A stretch of DNA of 64,000 nt from Garcia nutans (lineage: Eukaryota; Streptophyta; Magnoliopsida; Malpighiales; Euphorbiaceae), in the NCBI GenBank assembly GCA_947685225.1, contig CANTUV010000062.1, forward strand, positions 18,682,501-18,746,500, given 5' to 3'. This document shows positions 1-11,925 of the stretch, piece after piece. The notes under the pieces were generated by a model, which saw nothing but the letters and a program-made list of their open reading frames with translations, did no database searches and had not been told where the DNA came from. A program made the position numbers and the translations under genes. How positions within the stretch are numbered: position 1 is the first letter of the stretch; each line of letters opens with the position of its first letter.

Positions 1-394
1 AGTGAGAGTAGACATTGAAGAGTTGATTTTGGAAGCTTAAAGATCAGAGCTGACTTGCCAATCATGTATAAATCTTTTATATTGTGTAAAGTATTGTTGA
101 TAATGTAAATATATGTATAATAGTAAATATGTATTCAAATGTTTTCATATATATACATATTTTATAACTTCCGCTGTGTAATATATAAATGTATATATAT
201 ATATATAGATAACTAATATGTTTTGTTTTATAAGTAAATGATCTATTTTGTTAATAAGATATAATGATATGGATATGGTATCAAGTTTTAAAATGTTTTG
301 AATGTTAAGGAAACCGTAGCATCCCTATGTTTGGTGCACTTATGCTACATTGTTGTGGTTGTAGTGTGTGTGCATTGAATATGGGGGTGTTACA
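1..394. repeat. Partial LTR of the TGTAACACCC type, truncated by the window edge
   Basis: Read on the minus strand from 394, the sequence begins TGTAACACCCCC. It then contains a CAGCGGAA block and a TGATCTTTAAGC block, in the same order as the LTR that starts at 10306. It interrupts the integrase end of the neighbouring Athila-like element, whose coding match stops exactly at 395. A TA-rich microsatellite lies at about 185-206. No coding sequence is visible. The start resembles LTRs of some Ty3/gypsy chromoviruses, but without an internal region the lineage and orientation are not settled. Confidence 0.65.
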
Positions 395-3300
395 GTCAAT
401 GACCCTCACTTCCTTAAATCCTTCATTGTATGGCTTAACTCTCTGTCCATTCACTTTGAAAGTCTCACCTGTTCTAGAGTTAAGTAATTCAATTGCACTA
501 GAAGGATATACCTGAGTTATCTCGAAAGGACCACTCCATCGAGACTTGAGTTTACCTGGAAAAAGATGGAGTCGTGAGTTAAAAAGTAAAACCTTCATAC
601 CTGGACTCAATGTCTTTCGCACTATAATTCTATCATGAAGTGCTTTAGTGCGATCCTTGTAAATTCTCGAGCTCTCATAAGCCTCATTCCTCAGCTCATC
701 TAACTCTAAAATTTGCAGAAATCTTTCTCTCTTTGCTTTGTCCAAGTCCAAATTCAGAGTCTTGATTGCCCAATATGCTCTGTGCTCCAACTCCACTGGT
801 AAGTGACAAGCTTTTCCAAACACCAATCAATATGGACTCATACCTAGAGTAGTTTTGAAAGCAGTCCGATATGCCCATAGTGCATCATGCAATCTGCTTG
901 CCCAATCCTTCCTGGATGTGTTGACTGTTTTCTCCAGAATTCCTTTTAGCTGCTTGTTGGATGTTTCCACTTGCCCAGAAGTCTGTGGATGGTATGGGGT
1001 TGCCACCTTGTGCTTCACACCAGATTTGTGCATTAACTTCTCAAAAAGCCTGTTGCAAAAATGACTCCCCCCATCAATGACTAGCACCCTTGGTGTGCCA
1101 AACCTGCTAAGAATGTTTTCCTTCACAAATTTAACAACAATATTAGCATCATTAGTATGGGTGGGGATTGCCTCCACCCATTTGGAAACATAATCAACAG
1201 CAACTAAAATGTATTCATAACCAAAGGACTTGGGGAAAGGACCCATGAAGTCTATTCCCCACACATCAAACAGTTCAACAACAATATATGATTAAAGGGG
1301 CATTTCATTCCTCCTCCCAATGTTACCTACTCTTTGGCAACGATCACAGTGCTTACAATAGTCTTGAGCATCTTTAAATAAAGTAGGCCAGTAAAAACCA
1401 CTTTGAAACACCTTTTCTGCAGTCTTCCTTCCTCCAAAATGACCCCCACAGTGAAGGTCATGACAAAATAGAAGAACACTCAATTGTTCTTCCTCAGCTA
1501 CACACCTGCGAACTATCTCATCTTTGCATATCCGGAATAGATAAGGTTCATCCCAAAAATAAAACTTACTCAAGTGTAGAAACCTTTTCTTTTCCTGAAA
1601 GGACATGTTAGATCTCAAAATACCACAAGCAAGATAGTTAGCAATATCTGCAAACCAAGGGGCATTAATCACCACAAACAGATGCTCATCAGGAAATTCT
1701 TCTAAATTTTTATAAATGTTATCAGATGCAAGATTTTCACTAAAGAAGGGTAATCTGGATAAGTGATCAGCAACAACATTCTCACTACCCTTAGTATCCT
1801 TGATTTGGAAATCAAACTCTTGCAACAACAACACCCATCTAATTAAGCGCGGTTTAGTATGTTGTTTTGTTAATAGATATTTAAGAGCTGCATGATCAGA
1901 ATGCACAATAATTTTTGACCCAATTAAATATGCTCTAAATTTGTCTAAAGCAAAAACAACAGCTAACATTTCCTTCTCAGTTGTGGTGTAGTTCATTTGT
2001 GCACTATTCAGGGTTAAACTGGCATAATAAATTACTCTCAAGTATTTGTCAACCCTTTGCCCAAGAACAGCTCCTACTGCATGATTAGATGCATCATACA
2101 TGATTTCAAAAAGTAAAGACCAGACAGGAGCTACAATCACAGGTGCACTAGTCAATTTTTCCTTAAGGGAATTAAAAGCTTGCATGCATTGTGCTGTAAA
2201 TTCAAATGGAACATCTTTCCCCAATAAATGGCACAATGGTTGGCTTATTTTGGAAAAATCCTTAATAAACCTCCTGTAAAATCCTGCATGCCCTAGAAAA
2301 CTTCTTATTCCCTTAACCGAGGTAGGTGGGGGTAACTTAGCAATCAATTCAATTTTAGCCTTATCCACCTCAATCCCTTTACTTGACACCACATGACCTA
2401 AAACAATGCCCTGGGTAACCATAAAATGACTCTTTTCCCAACTTAAAGTAAGGTTACATTCAATGCATCTCTCAAGCACACGAACAAGCTTATTGAGGCA
2501 ATTATCAAAAGAATTACCAAAAATAGAAAAGTCATCCATAAATACCTCAATAAAATCATCGATCATATCTGAGAAGACAGACATCATGCATCTCTGAAAA
2601 GTTGCAGGTGCATTGCACAAGCCAAAGGGCATACGTCGAAATGCATAAGTCCCAAAAGGGCAAGTAAAGGTTGTCTTGGACTGATCCTCTGGAGCTATTG
2701 GTACCTGATAGTAGCCTGAAAGGCCATCCAGAAAACAATAATGTGAATGTCCAGAAAGTTTATCTAACATCTGATCAATAAAAGGAAGAGGAAAATGATC
2801 TTTCTTTGTAGCATTGTTCAACTTCCTATAATCAATGCACATTCTCCACCCAGTAGTAGTCCTAGTAGGAACCAACTCATTATTCTCATTTTTCACCACA
2901 GTGATTCCAAATTTCTTAGGAACTACATGAACTGGGCTCACCCACTCACTGTTAGCAATTGGATAAATTACTCCTTCATCTAGCAATTTGAGCACTTCTT
3001 TCTTAACCACTTCACTCATATTTGGGTTAAGTCGTCTTTGGGTCTCCCTCACTGGTTTAGCTCCCTCTTCTAAAGTGATTCTATGCATGCACATAGAAGG
3101 GCTAATACCCTTTATGTCACTCAATCCCCATCCTATTGCTCTCTTTAATCTTTTAAGCTCACTCACCAACCTCATCTCCTCCCCTTCACTAAGTTCACTA
3201 GATATTATCACAGGTAAAGTGTTGTGATCTCCTAAAAACACATATTTCAGGTTCTTAGGTAACTCTTTCAGCTCTAACTCTAGTGAGGGGTTCTTCTCTT

Positions 3301-5590
3301 CTTTTTCAATGGGGGAAGGTTCACAAACTGGCTCCTCCTTTAGTTCCTCTACTTCAGCACTTCCTAAGGTCTCGAGACAACTGGCTATTTCTGCATCAAA
3401 AATTTCCAAATCACTATCCAAAGTCAATGCCAGCTCCAATTTATCAGAGGAACCTGTCTGCAAGAAGACATCTGAAACAACTGCATCAACACAATCAATG
3501 AAAGAACAATCCTCATATAAAGCAGTTGTAGGAATAGGAGAAGTGTTAAAAATAGAAAATTCCACAGTTTGTCCCAAAACAGTCATTGATAATTTTCCAT
3601 TCTTAACATCTATCAAAGTATTGGTAGTCGCCATAAAAGGCCTACCCAGCAAAATGGTGTGTGCAGATGGTGAAGAATTACTTACCTCCATGTCAAGAAC
3701 AATGAAATCCACAGGTACTAGCAAACCACCAACTTTAACTAACACATCTTCTATAACCCCTTTCGAGAATCTAAGAGATCTATCAGCTAATTGCAACACC
3801 ATTTTTGTTGGCTTAAGTTCCCCTAATTCTAAGTCAAGGTACACAGAGTAAGGCATTAAATTCACACTAGCTCCCAAATCACACATGCCATCAGTACATT
3901 TTCCATTCCCCATAGCAATTTGAATAATAAAGCTTCCAGGATCCTTTAGCTTAGGAGGTAGTTTATGCTGCAAAACAGCACTAGCTACCTCAGAAACTAT
4001 CACCTTTTCATTCGGCTCATACCTTTTTTTCTTGGTATTCAGTTCTTTGAAGAATTTAGCATAAGCCGACATGTTCTTAATTGCTTCAAGTAAGGGTAAG
4101 ATAATACGTACCTTAGATAGCATGTTGAAGATATCTGAAAACTGCTTATCTTTTTTATCATCCTTCAACCTGCTAGGGAATGGTATAGGTGGCCGGTATG
4201 GATTGCTTGCCTTGTGCAAATCTGCTGTAGGGGACTTCTCCATTGATTTTTCTTCAGCACCTTTGTTCTCCAGTTCTCCTTCCTTTTTATTTTCTTGCTC
4301 ACCTACATTCACATAATTATTTTCAACATTGTTATTAATTGCCTTGCCACTCCTAAGAACAGTCACTGCTTGTGCCTGTTCAGGTTGACTTGGGAACTTC
4401 CCCTTTTGTTGAATCTGCATCTGTTGTGCAAGTTGCCCCACTTGGGTCTCCACCTTCTTAAAAGATGCTTCCAAGGAATCCAGCCTCTTGTTGTTCAGGT
4501 CCTGATTTTTAGCATTGACTTGGATAAAAGCCTGTAAGCTTTCCTCCAAACTCTCTCTCTTAGGCTGACCTTGATTTGAGGATTGGCCCTGTTGTTGGTT
4601 CTGTCTCTGGAGCAAATGGAAGGGCTATTGAGCATTATTCGTTGTCCAGGAAAAATTGGGGTGACTCCTCCAACCAGGATTGTAAGTGTTGGAGTAAGGA
4701 TCATTTCTGGCTCTTGGTTGAAATCCCCTCATAGCATTAACTTGCTCAGCTTCATTCCCAAAAGACTCATATGCAGAGGGACATATATTTGCTCCATGCC
4801 CAAATGTCCCACAGATTCCACACACTTCTTGAGTAGATGAAGAAATATTGTTCTTCATGTTTAGCATCTGAACCTGCCTTGTCAACTCAGCTATTTGACT
4901 AACCATTTTAGTATTGGCTTCCAGTTGATTCACCCCTTTACTTCTTCCCCTTACACTCTTTTGTTGAGAATTAGCTCCCAACATCTCAAAGATCTCATAA
5001 GTCTCATCAGCTGTCTTTTCTCCCATGGCTCCCCCAGCTGCATTATCAACAGTGTTCTGAAATTGCTAGGTGAGACCATCATAGAAAAACTGATTAAGGA
5101 GTTGAAGTGGGTAGTGATGATGTGGACACTGAATCAATAGCATCTTGAATCTGTCCCAAGCCTCATGAAATGGCTCTCCTTCAAATTCAGAGAATGTAGC
5201 AATCTTTCCTCTCAACTCAGCTGTCTTTTGATGTGAGTAGAACTTGCCCATGAATTTATTGTAAACTTGTTCCCAAGTTGTCAGTGAGTTCTCGGGCAAC
5301 ATCATAAGCCAGCTCTTTGCCCTATCCTTCAAAGTATAAGGGAAACATCTCATCCTCAACTGATCTTCTATTAGTCCTCCCAAAGGAAAATTGTTGAGGG
5401 TGGAGTAGAAATCCCGAATAAAATTCAAAGGATCTTCATTTGGAACTCCATAGAATGGTGGAAGCATGTTGTAGTGAATATTCTTCAACTCATAGTTCCT
5501 TGCTGCATCTGTTAGTCTTATGCAAGAAGTGGAAGTCCCAATGACAGGTCTAGCAAAATCTCTCATGGTTCTTTGCCTTTCTTCAGCCAT
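395..5590 (-). pseudogene. Athila-like Ty3/gypsy gag-protease-RT-RNase H-integrase, four in-frame stops
   Basis: One continuous minus-strand frame runs from an ATG at 5590 to the LTR insertion at 394, broken only by stops at 5066-5068, 4625-4627, 1292-1294 and 827-829. Domains in order: gag (5590-5066, containing YGVPNEDPLNFIRDF); zinc knuckle CGICGTFGHGANIC near 4790-4830; protease with CDLGASVNLMP near 3870; reverse transcriptase with the catalytic FMDD near 2535; RNase H with YDAS and the TTEKEMLAVV segment; integrase HHCC zinc finger near 1310-1450; integrase core with [10 protein letters not shown] and the [11 protein letters not shown] block; and an integrase C-terminal part ending at an LTR insertion. 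The FMDD motif, the MPFGLCNAPATFQRCM block and the tRNA-Asp PBS indicate the Athila lineage. All four stops fit C-to-T changes on the coding strand. The product would be a virus-like particle capsid plus replication enzymes, but this copy cannot make a full polyprotein. The 3' UTR and 3' LTR are not in the window. Confidence 0.93.
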
Positions 5591-5592
5591 CT

Positions 5593-5750
5593 TTACAGAT
5601 TTTCAGATTCTGACTCAAAATCTGAAATATCTTCCTCTGAAGTATCAAATCCGGTGAAGAGCTCAAACTCCTCTCTGCTCCTTTTTACTCTCTGAATTTC
5701 TAGAATGAATGGATGCAATTCTCCTTCGAGTGATCTCCTGCCTTGCATAA
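5593..5750 (-). pseudogene. Gag N-terminal leader of the Athila-like element, out of frame
   Basis: A minus-strand stretch starting near 5750 encodes MQGRRSLEGELHPFILEI followed by an acidic segment, and ends at a stop at 5593, three bases before the main gag ATG. Athila-like gag proteins often begin with a basic RRSLEG-type segment, so this may be the true N terminus displaced by a frameshift. It could equally be an upstream ORF. The upstream part of the same open frame runs through the PBS and is not coding. Confidence 0.45.
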
Positions 5751-5876
5751 ACAGAAATTTTCTAGAAAAAGAAACAATTAAAAGCAAAAGACAAATAAAA
5801 TAAAATGAAAACAATGAAAAATAATCTAAAATATTTATTGTTTTTCTTTTTAAATAAACAATTACGCCAATTAGCC

Positions 5877-5894
5877 TCCCCGGCAACGGCGCCA
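5877..5894 (-). other. Primer-binding site, tRNA-Asp type
   Basis: The plus strand reads TCCCCGGCAACGGCGCCA, which is the 3' end of plant tRNA-Asp including CCA. The minus strand is therefore a perfect 18-nt PBS for an element transcribed leftwards. A six-base spacer (AAAACT) separates it from the LTR end at 5901. Athila elements typically use this primer. Confidence 0.93.
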
Positions 5895-6864
5895 AAAACT
5901 TGTTGCGCTCAAATTAACTCTACCGCAAAGCGTCACTCGCAAGTATACGAGGTAGCTGTAGCAAAGGTGATCGCCCCAAGGTCGTCTCACAAGGAAGCCA
6001 AAGTGGGTAATTGATTATCAAATTAAAAGTAACAAGTAATTAAAGAAATGTAAATTGCAAAGTAATGAAGAAGATTGATTTAATTTGAAAACAATAAAAA
6101 TAAACAAAAGCTGATGTTTTGATTCACTTGATAAAAGGGTCTAGGGTTTGCACTTCTCTACTACTTATATGTATGAACGGTTATTCCACTTAACTAATTT
6201 AATTTCAAGAATTAAATCTCAAACAACTTAATTAATTGAATAAAGGATATAAGCTCTCGCATTCAAACCTCTCTCAAATAATCTTGTTCCAATTGAAATA
6301 ATCCTTTCCTAAGTTATATCTCTAATTCACCTAAGTCCTTAATTGAATTGTTCCAGCATTAGACTTCATCTCTCAATCCATCAACCAATACCTAAAACAC
6401 ACAATTGGTGGCCAATCAATTATATGTAACAATATTTCATTCAATAAAGGCAAAAGAAATTATTAACTAAGAGAATAACCAATTCATACAATCATAGCAG
6501 ATCCATACAAACCCTAGACTAGATCAAATTAGTTCATGATGCAAACAAACATAATCATCTCATTAATGTTCAAAGAAATCAAAATAGACATGATAATATC
6601 CATTAAAACAATTTCAATGTAAAACTAAGAGACAAAGTTCAAGAACAAAACCAAATTACAAACTCCTCGAAGCTCTGAAGAATCTCTTGTTCAAATCTTG
6701 CAAGAAGGATATAACAATGGTATGAACAATCTAATCTAGCTAGTTTTGATCCAAAGTGAAATCAAAATTAAGAAAATAAATGTTAAAACCCTAGCTCTAA
6801 TCTCTGACGGCTCAATTCTTTCACCAAATCGTCAATAGTTCTCTAACCTAGCTTTCTTCTTTCC

Positions 6865-6871
6865 TTTTATA
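6865..6871 (-). promoter_or_regulatory. TATA box of the Athila-like 5' LTR
   Basis: TATAAAAGG on the minus strand, about 1 kb from the PBS-proximal LTR end and immediately downstream of the GGCCGTGT inverted-repeat array. This is the expected place for the U3 core promoter. Confidence 0.6.
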
Positions 6872-6899
6872 CGAAACGTCTGCTTTAAAATTCGGTGCA

Positions 6900-7345
6900 C
6901 GTTTGGTTCATGAGGGACACCGCCAAGTCATGAGGGACATGGCCGTGTGAGAGCTTGTTGGAGGGACACGGCCACAAGACATGGCCGTGTCCCCTGCAGG
7001 TGTCCACCTCTGTTGCTTCTCTTCTTTCTTCTTCTTTGGTTGAGTGACACGGCCAAGTCATGAGTGACTTGGCCGTGTTGCACCATGATTGAGGGACACG
7101 GCCACATGACTTGGCCGTGTCCCTTGCCTGTGTTCACCTCTGTGCAATTTTGATCTCTTTCCTGTGGAACCAAGTGAGACACGGCCAAGTGAAGCTTGAC
7201 TTGGCCGTGTTGGGTCTTTTTGGAGGGACACAGCCAGATGACTTGGCCATGTCCCTTGCTTGTGTCTGCTACTGGGACTTGCTCTTCTTTTTAACTTGGT
7301 ATGAGACACGGCCAGTGACTTGGCCGTGTCCTCTGCCTGTGTCAG
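6900..7345. repeat. Array of ACACGGCC / GGCCGTGT inverted repeats in U3
   Basis: About seven pairs of GACACGGCCA and TGGCCGTGTC are spaced 10-20 bases apart within a pair, with 60-110 bases between pairs. Each pair can fold as a hairpin. Spacer words such as CCTGTGTCCACCTCTG also recur. The GC-rich words contrast with the AT-rich flanks. The array is upstream of the TATA box. Confidence 0.85.
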
Positions 7346-7621
7346 CCACTGCCACTTTCTCCTTCAAATTTGCTTCCTTGCCTTTTTAACCTAACATAAG
7401 ACTCAAAACAAATCTAAACAAGAAATCAATAGACAATAACCAACACAACATAAACACAATACTAAAAACTACATCAAAAACGACAAACATTGAAATAAAT
7501 CAAAACTACCACAATTAAAGAAAACACTAAACAAACCAATTAAAACTAACAAAATACCTAAATAAAACAATAATTAACATAACAAACAAGACACAAAACT
7601 ATAACAAAAACTAATAAAACA

Positions 7622-10305
7622 AATATGGATCTTTATCCATTGGAAATTGGGTCTTTACCCTTCAAACACAGATCTTTATCCATTGGAGATTGGGTCTTTA
7701 CCTTTGAAATATGGATCTTTATCCATTGAAAATTTGGTCTTTACCCTTGAAACATGGATCTTTATCCATTGGAAATCGGGTCTTTACCCTTGCTTCAGCT
7801 CTTTTAGCTGGACTGATCTTTTGTCTTTTGCATCTTTATTCTTTTGAGAATTCTAATTTTCTCTTTCTATTTTTTTTATTCTTTTGAGAATTCTTTTTCT
7901 TGTTCATCAATTATGCATGAATAAAAAATTCAGCCCTTTTTAGCTAGCCTTCATATCTTCTCCTTGCCCCCTGTGAGGCAAGATATTTAAAAGTGAGTCT
8001 CAAAATATTTTGTTCATGCATAAATTCAAAAATTGAAAAGGAGAAACTTTGCCCCCTATGTAGGCTTAAACCCATGATTTTTCTATGCGGGCTCTAATTG
8101 ATGTTTGTCTTGTCTAGCTCTTCACACAAACACATATTTCTTCTTTTGCAAAATGACTGGAGCTTGCTCATGTAAATAGGTTTTCCATGCCCCCTTGATT
8201 CAATATCTTCTTTTGATTCTTTACTTCGCAGGGTATTTGTTGTTCACTTTGACAAAGAATAGACAATACAAGACTAGAAAGTGCGATGTGATATGCTCAT
8301 GTATGCATGATATGTATGAATAATACTTACAATGGCTCCATCGACTCATAGACTGAGATTATCAGCTGAAATGCTCTTACGAATTTCTTTCAGATGCCTG
8401 TTTAGTTCTTGCACTGAAATTACAGGATGCTTCACATTTATGGATTTTATCTTCGAGATGTTGAAAATATGAGTGGTGGAGACCCCAAGTTGTAGAGTCA
8501 AGGATACATCCATTTCAAACTATTTTTAGCATGTCAATTGGTAGCTTCTTCATGACCTTGCTAATAATCATTTCCTTTGCCCAATATGTTCTCCGAGTTT
8601 TGATGGTGCAACAAACTTCTCTTAACTTGAAGGCTTTGTGTGACAAAAACACTTTTTTTTTTTATTTTTTGAGTTTTTATTTTGAAATCAAATGTTGGCT
8701 TTGCCAAATCAATGTCAATATACCTCAGGACTTAATTTTCCAAATTAACATATCTATAACATGACAACCCTAGTTACCATACTAAACTCAGGGAATCATT
8801 TCTATTTAAGTAAGAATTGTTGCACTTCAGATAGGTACATACACATTACTTGGCCAAAGGTCTCATTTGAGTTTGAATATTGTCTATCTCATATGCATGC
8901 TTATCCAAACTATCTCCACTAATAGACTCTACCTACCAAGAGAGATCAATAGGTCTTTGATAGGCTTGAAATGGGGTCTATAAGGGACATGGGTTAAATG
9001 AAGGCCATTTGTAAGTTGGAGCCGATGTGACACAATGGACAAATTTTTACACTACAAATTTCTTATTTGAACTTTAGGTAGCTGGGAGCAATCTTGCTAG
9101 ACTTCAAGTTCCTTCTATCTTCTTGGCATTAATCTGGATCTTGATTAGGACAGTCTTTGCCCTTGCAAAAAGTTTGGTACCCAAATTCATTTCTTTTCTT
9201 CTTCTCCCTTTTCTTTCTTTTTTATTTATCTTACTCTTCCCTTTCTTTGAGCATTTTATGATTTTGTTCTTCTTCCTTGTAGGGCTGTCAAGTACAGAAC
9301 TTTCAAAAACTGGGTGACCTTTCTCCTTTTTCTCTGATTTTGATCAAATCTTTGGTTGGGTTGGACCAATTCAAGTTAAACTGTCCTTATAGACTAAATG
9401 GAAGCCTTTGGCTATCTTAGGTAAAAGAGAACATGGTTGGCTTTCTGAACCATCTTTTTGGATTTTATTTTTCTTCTCTTTTTTTCCTTTTTTGTATTTT
9501 TTGCATTTTTTTCCTTTTTTCTTTTCTTTTCTTTTTTTCTTTTTTCTTTTCTTTTCTTTCTTTTTTTTGTTATAGTAAGAAAAGAGTTATCTTGTTTGTA
9601 CCAACTCGAAATTCCAATAATAGATGAGTGGAGTGACATAAATCTTCTTTAACCAGGATAAATCATTTGTCACTCTAATGTTATCTTGATAGATTGGAGA
9701 TATTAGGAGAACTTCAACTACCCTTATGGTCTTGAAAACATCAACTATCTTTATGGTCTTGAGAACTTCAACTATCCTCATGGTCTTGACTATTCATTTC
9801 TTTCTTTAATCTTCTTGCCTCTTCATCTTAGTGATCATAAGACTTGTCAAAAGTATTACAATAGCTTAGGGTAGGTTGTTGGGGTTATATGCCAATGAAA
9901 AGAAAGCTAAAATTTTATGAAGGCTCAAAGGGACAACTAGGGATTGATATTTAATAGGGTGGATACTAGTTGTTGGCTAACCAAACAATGCCTAGATCAT
10001 TTCTCTCTTAAAATAAGCAGAGTTCAATTTTGCCTTGAAAGTTTGTCAAAGCATGTTCTAAGACTGACTAGGTCCTAGACAAAGGTAATTATGCAGGAGC
10101 CCTCTCTAAGTAAGCATACACAACTCATTGCTATAGAACAATTCCCTCACCTAGTAAAGTCATTCAAGTCAGAATGCCTAGATACATTAATTTATGAACA
10201 TCAAGCTAGATTCCTCATTGGTTGAACACCAAAATGAACAAAGACCAATAAAAATTTTGATGAAAGTAATTTATTAACATAAATTTAAATTTGAAAAACA
10301 CGATC
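7622..10305 (-). mobile_element. 3' non-coding part of a gag-only Ogre/Tat-like element (copy M)
   Basis: 7860-10305 matches, in the same orientation, the region downstream of gag in copy G (11960-12886 plus 14638-15935) and, inverted, copy C (45930-48420). Shared landmarks include the block around GGAGCCCTCTCTAAGTAAGC near 10100 and CACTTCAGATAGG near 8826. It also contains a pyrimidine-rich tract (9466-9568, purine-rich on the sense strand) and three copies of a roughly 30-bp repeat at 9705-9790. No gag is left: the element is cut at 10305 by another LTR, and its 3' LTR is missing at the left. There is no convincing ORF. Confidence 0.75.
7624..7792. repeat. Tandem repeat, about 43-bp unit, four copies
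   Basis: Units read GGATCTTTATCCATTGG...GGGTCTTTACCCTT. The array sits at the 3' end of copy M, where its 3' LTR would follow. A related but different unit (GGATCTTCATCC...GGTCTTCACCC) occupies the same place in copy G. Confidence 0.88.
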
Positions 10306-11389
10306 TGTAACACCCCTATACCCCGTATATGCACACTACATACTACTACACCTGTAATATATGTATACTGAATACAGGAGTGCCACAGTTTATATTAGAT
10401 AACCCAATTTTTCTCTTTTGCAATAATATAAGAAAACTTAAAACACTTCATATTATATTATAAACTATACTAGATAAAACATTTATTCATTATGCAGCGG
10501 AAAATGTAGTGGTATTTACATATATAAATACATCAAAATCCATGTTTACAAAACATAAAGTTTATACATATTTGGCAGTTTGTCTCTGATCTTTAAGCCC
10601 ACAATCAACACTTTAAAGTCTAGACTCGACTCGGTCTAGCTGAACTCTCTGGTTCTACCCTGTCACCTGCGCGATGAACCACAATCACGCTAAGCCATAG
10701 GCTTAGTGGTACAAACCACAATAACAATATGCTTTAATGCAATGTCAATTTCATACTTTCAAGTAATAGAGATCATATTCAAAAATGCTATATTTAATAA
10801 TATTACATTTCCTTAACTTATTCAATTGTATTACCATTTATGATTCACATTGAAACAAAGACAAGCATGGGCCCAAAAAGGATCTAATATGTTATTCAAA
10901 ATTCAGAGTTACTGCTTTGGTCCATAATCACATTCATCAAGCCCGTAGGCGATATATATTCTAACCATGGATAATGTAACAGACCCAGTCTCTTGGACCT
11001 CAACCCGGCTAGACCCTAGGGCTCCAGTATCTTGGTCTTCAACCCGGCTAGACTGTTACTATTTTTGAGGCTTACGACCCGGTCTTTTCACCTCAAAAAT
11101 ATCATATTTCATATTTATCAGCTGGGCTCGGCTTACGACCCAGTCTTTTCACCTGCCCAGCAATTCATAGGCATGCCGCCAAACCCAGAACTCTAAAAAT
11201 TGAATAACATACTAGGCACACAATTAATTCATTTATCTCATTATCAATCTCTTTCACAGTTCATTTCTCATTTCATTTCTCATAATCAAACTAGGCAACT
11301 ATGCCCCAATTATTTCATTTGCATCATTATAGCCAACAACAATGGCTGCACATCTCATCATTAAAGTATACATAGCCAATTGCATTTGT
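10306..11389. repeat. TGTAACACCC-type LTR fragment
   Basis: Starts TGTAACACCCCTATACCCCG and shares with 63223-63885 a segment with CTGTCACCTGCGCGATGA followed by two short hairpins, the second being CTAAGCC-ATA-GGCTTAG. The right edge is placed where the CTTCTAGCC tandem repeats of copy G begin; no matching terminus or target duplication was found, so it is truncated. There is no coding content. 10970-11170 holds repeated AACCCGGCTAGAC and TTACGACCC(G/A)GTCTTTTCACCT blocks. Confidence 0.65.
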
Positions 11390-11718
11390 CTTCTAGCCAC
11401 CTGTTCCATCCTTCAATGGATTGACTTTAGCTCTTCTAGCTAGACTAACCTTTTGTCATTTGAGAGTGTGGGCTCTCTTCTAGCCATCTGTTCCATTCTT
11501 CAATGGATCAGCTTCAGCTCTTCTAGATGGACTGACCTTCCATCATTTGAAAATGCAAATTTTCTTCTAGCCACTTGTTCCATTCTTTAATGGATTGTGC
11601 TGACTTTTTGTCATCTGAGTGTTCCGGCTTTCTTCTAGCCATATTTTCATCCTTTAATGGATTGACTCCAGCTTTTCTAGCTGAACTGACCTTCTATCAG
11701 TTGAGAGTTTTAGCTTTC
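11390..11718. repeat. Tandem repeat, about 85-bp unit, four copies
   Basis: Units start CTTCTAGCCA, followed by a CTTYAATGGAT block and a CTTCTAGCTAGACT-like block. The third copy is shortened. It belongs to the 3' repeat zone of copy G. Confidence 0.82.
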
Positions 11719-11734
11719 TTGTAGTCGATTGCTT

Positions 11735-11925
11735 TAGGTCTTCACCTTTCATAATGGATCTTCATCCTTGGATATTAGGTCTTCACCCTTCAAAATGGAT
11801 CTTCATCCTTTGGATAGTAGGTCTTCACCCGTCAAAATAGATCTTCATTCTTTTTCATAACTGATCTTCATCCTTGGAAATTAGTTTTTCACCCTTCAAA
11901 ATGGATCTTCATCCTTTGGACATTG
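11735..11925. repeat. Tandem repeat, about 45-bp unit, four to five copies
   Basis: Units contain GGATCTTCATCC and GGTCTTCACCCTTCAAAAT. They are diverged relatives of the 43-bp units at 7624, occupying the equivalent position in another element copy. Confidence 0.82.

Larger units (their letters stand above)
5901..7621 (-). repeat. 5' LTR of the Athila-like element (about 1.72 kb)
   Basis: The plus-strand start TGTTGCGCTC follows the PBS and is shared with the LTRs at 38776 and 53759. The far end is placed at a CA at 7621, where a tandem repeat of a neighbouring element begins; it is inferred from the junction and could be off by several bases. A TATA box (TATAAAA on the minus strand) lies at 6871-6865. 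Directly upstream of it on that strand, 6900-7345 holds repeated inverted motifs of the form ACACGGCC...GGCCGTGT. Confidence 0.75.

Noticed and set aside
3283..3851. Plus-strand ORFs inside the Athila pol region (up to 180 aa)
   Set aside because: Antisense shadows of the polyprotein without recognisable domains.
5877..5894. Perfect match to the 3' end of tRNA-Asp, possible tRNA gene
   Set aside because: Only the last 18 bases are present and they stand next to an LTR; it is a primer-binding site.
7624..7792. CRISPR-like array of repeats and spacers
   Set aside because: Plant DNA; units are tandem, diverge gradually and have no unique spacers.
9412..9652. Lys-rich and Phe-rich ORFs on opposite strands
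   Set aside because: They are a poly-pyrimidine tract read both ways.
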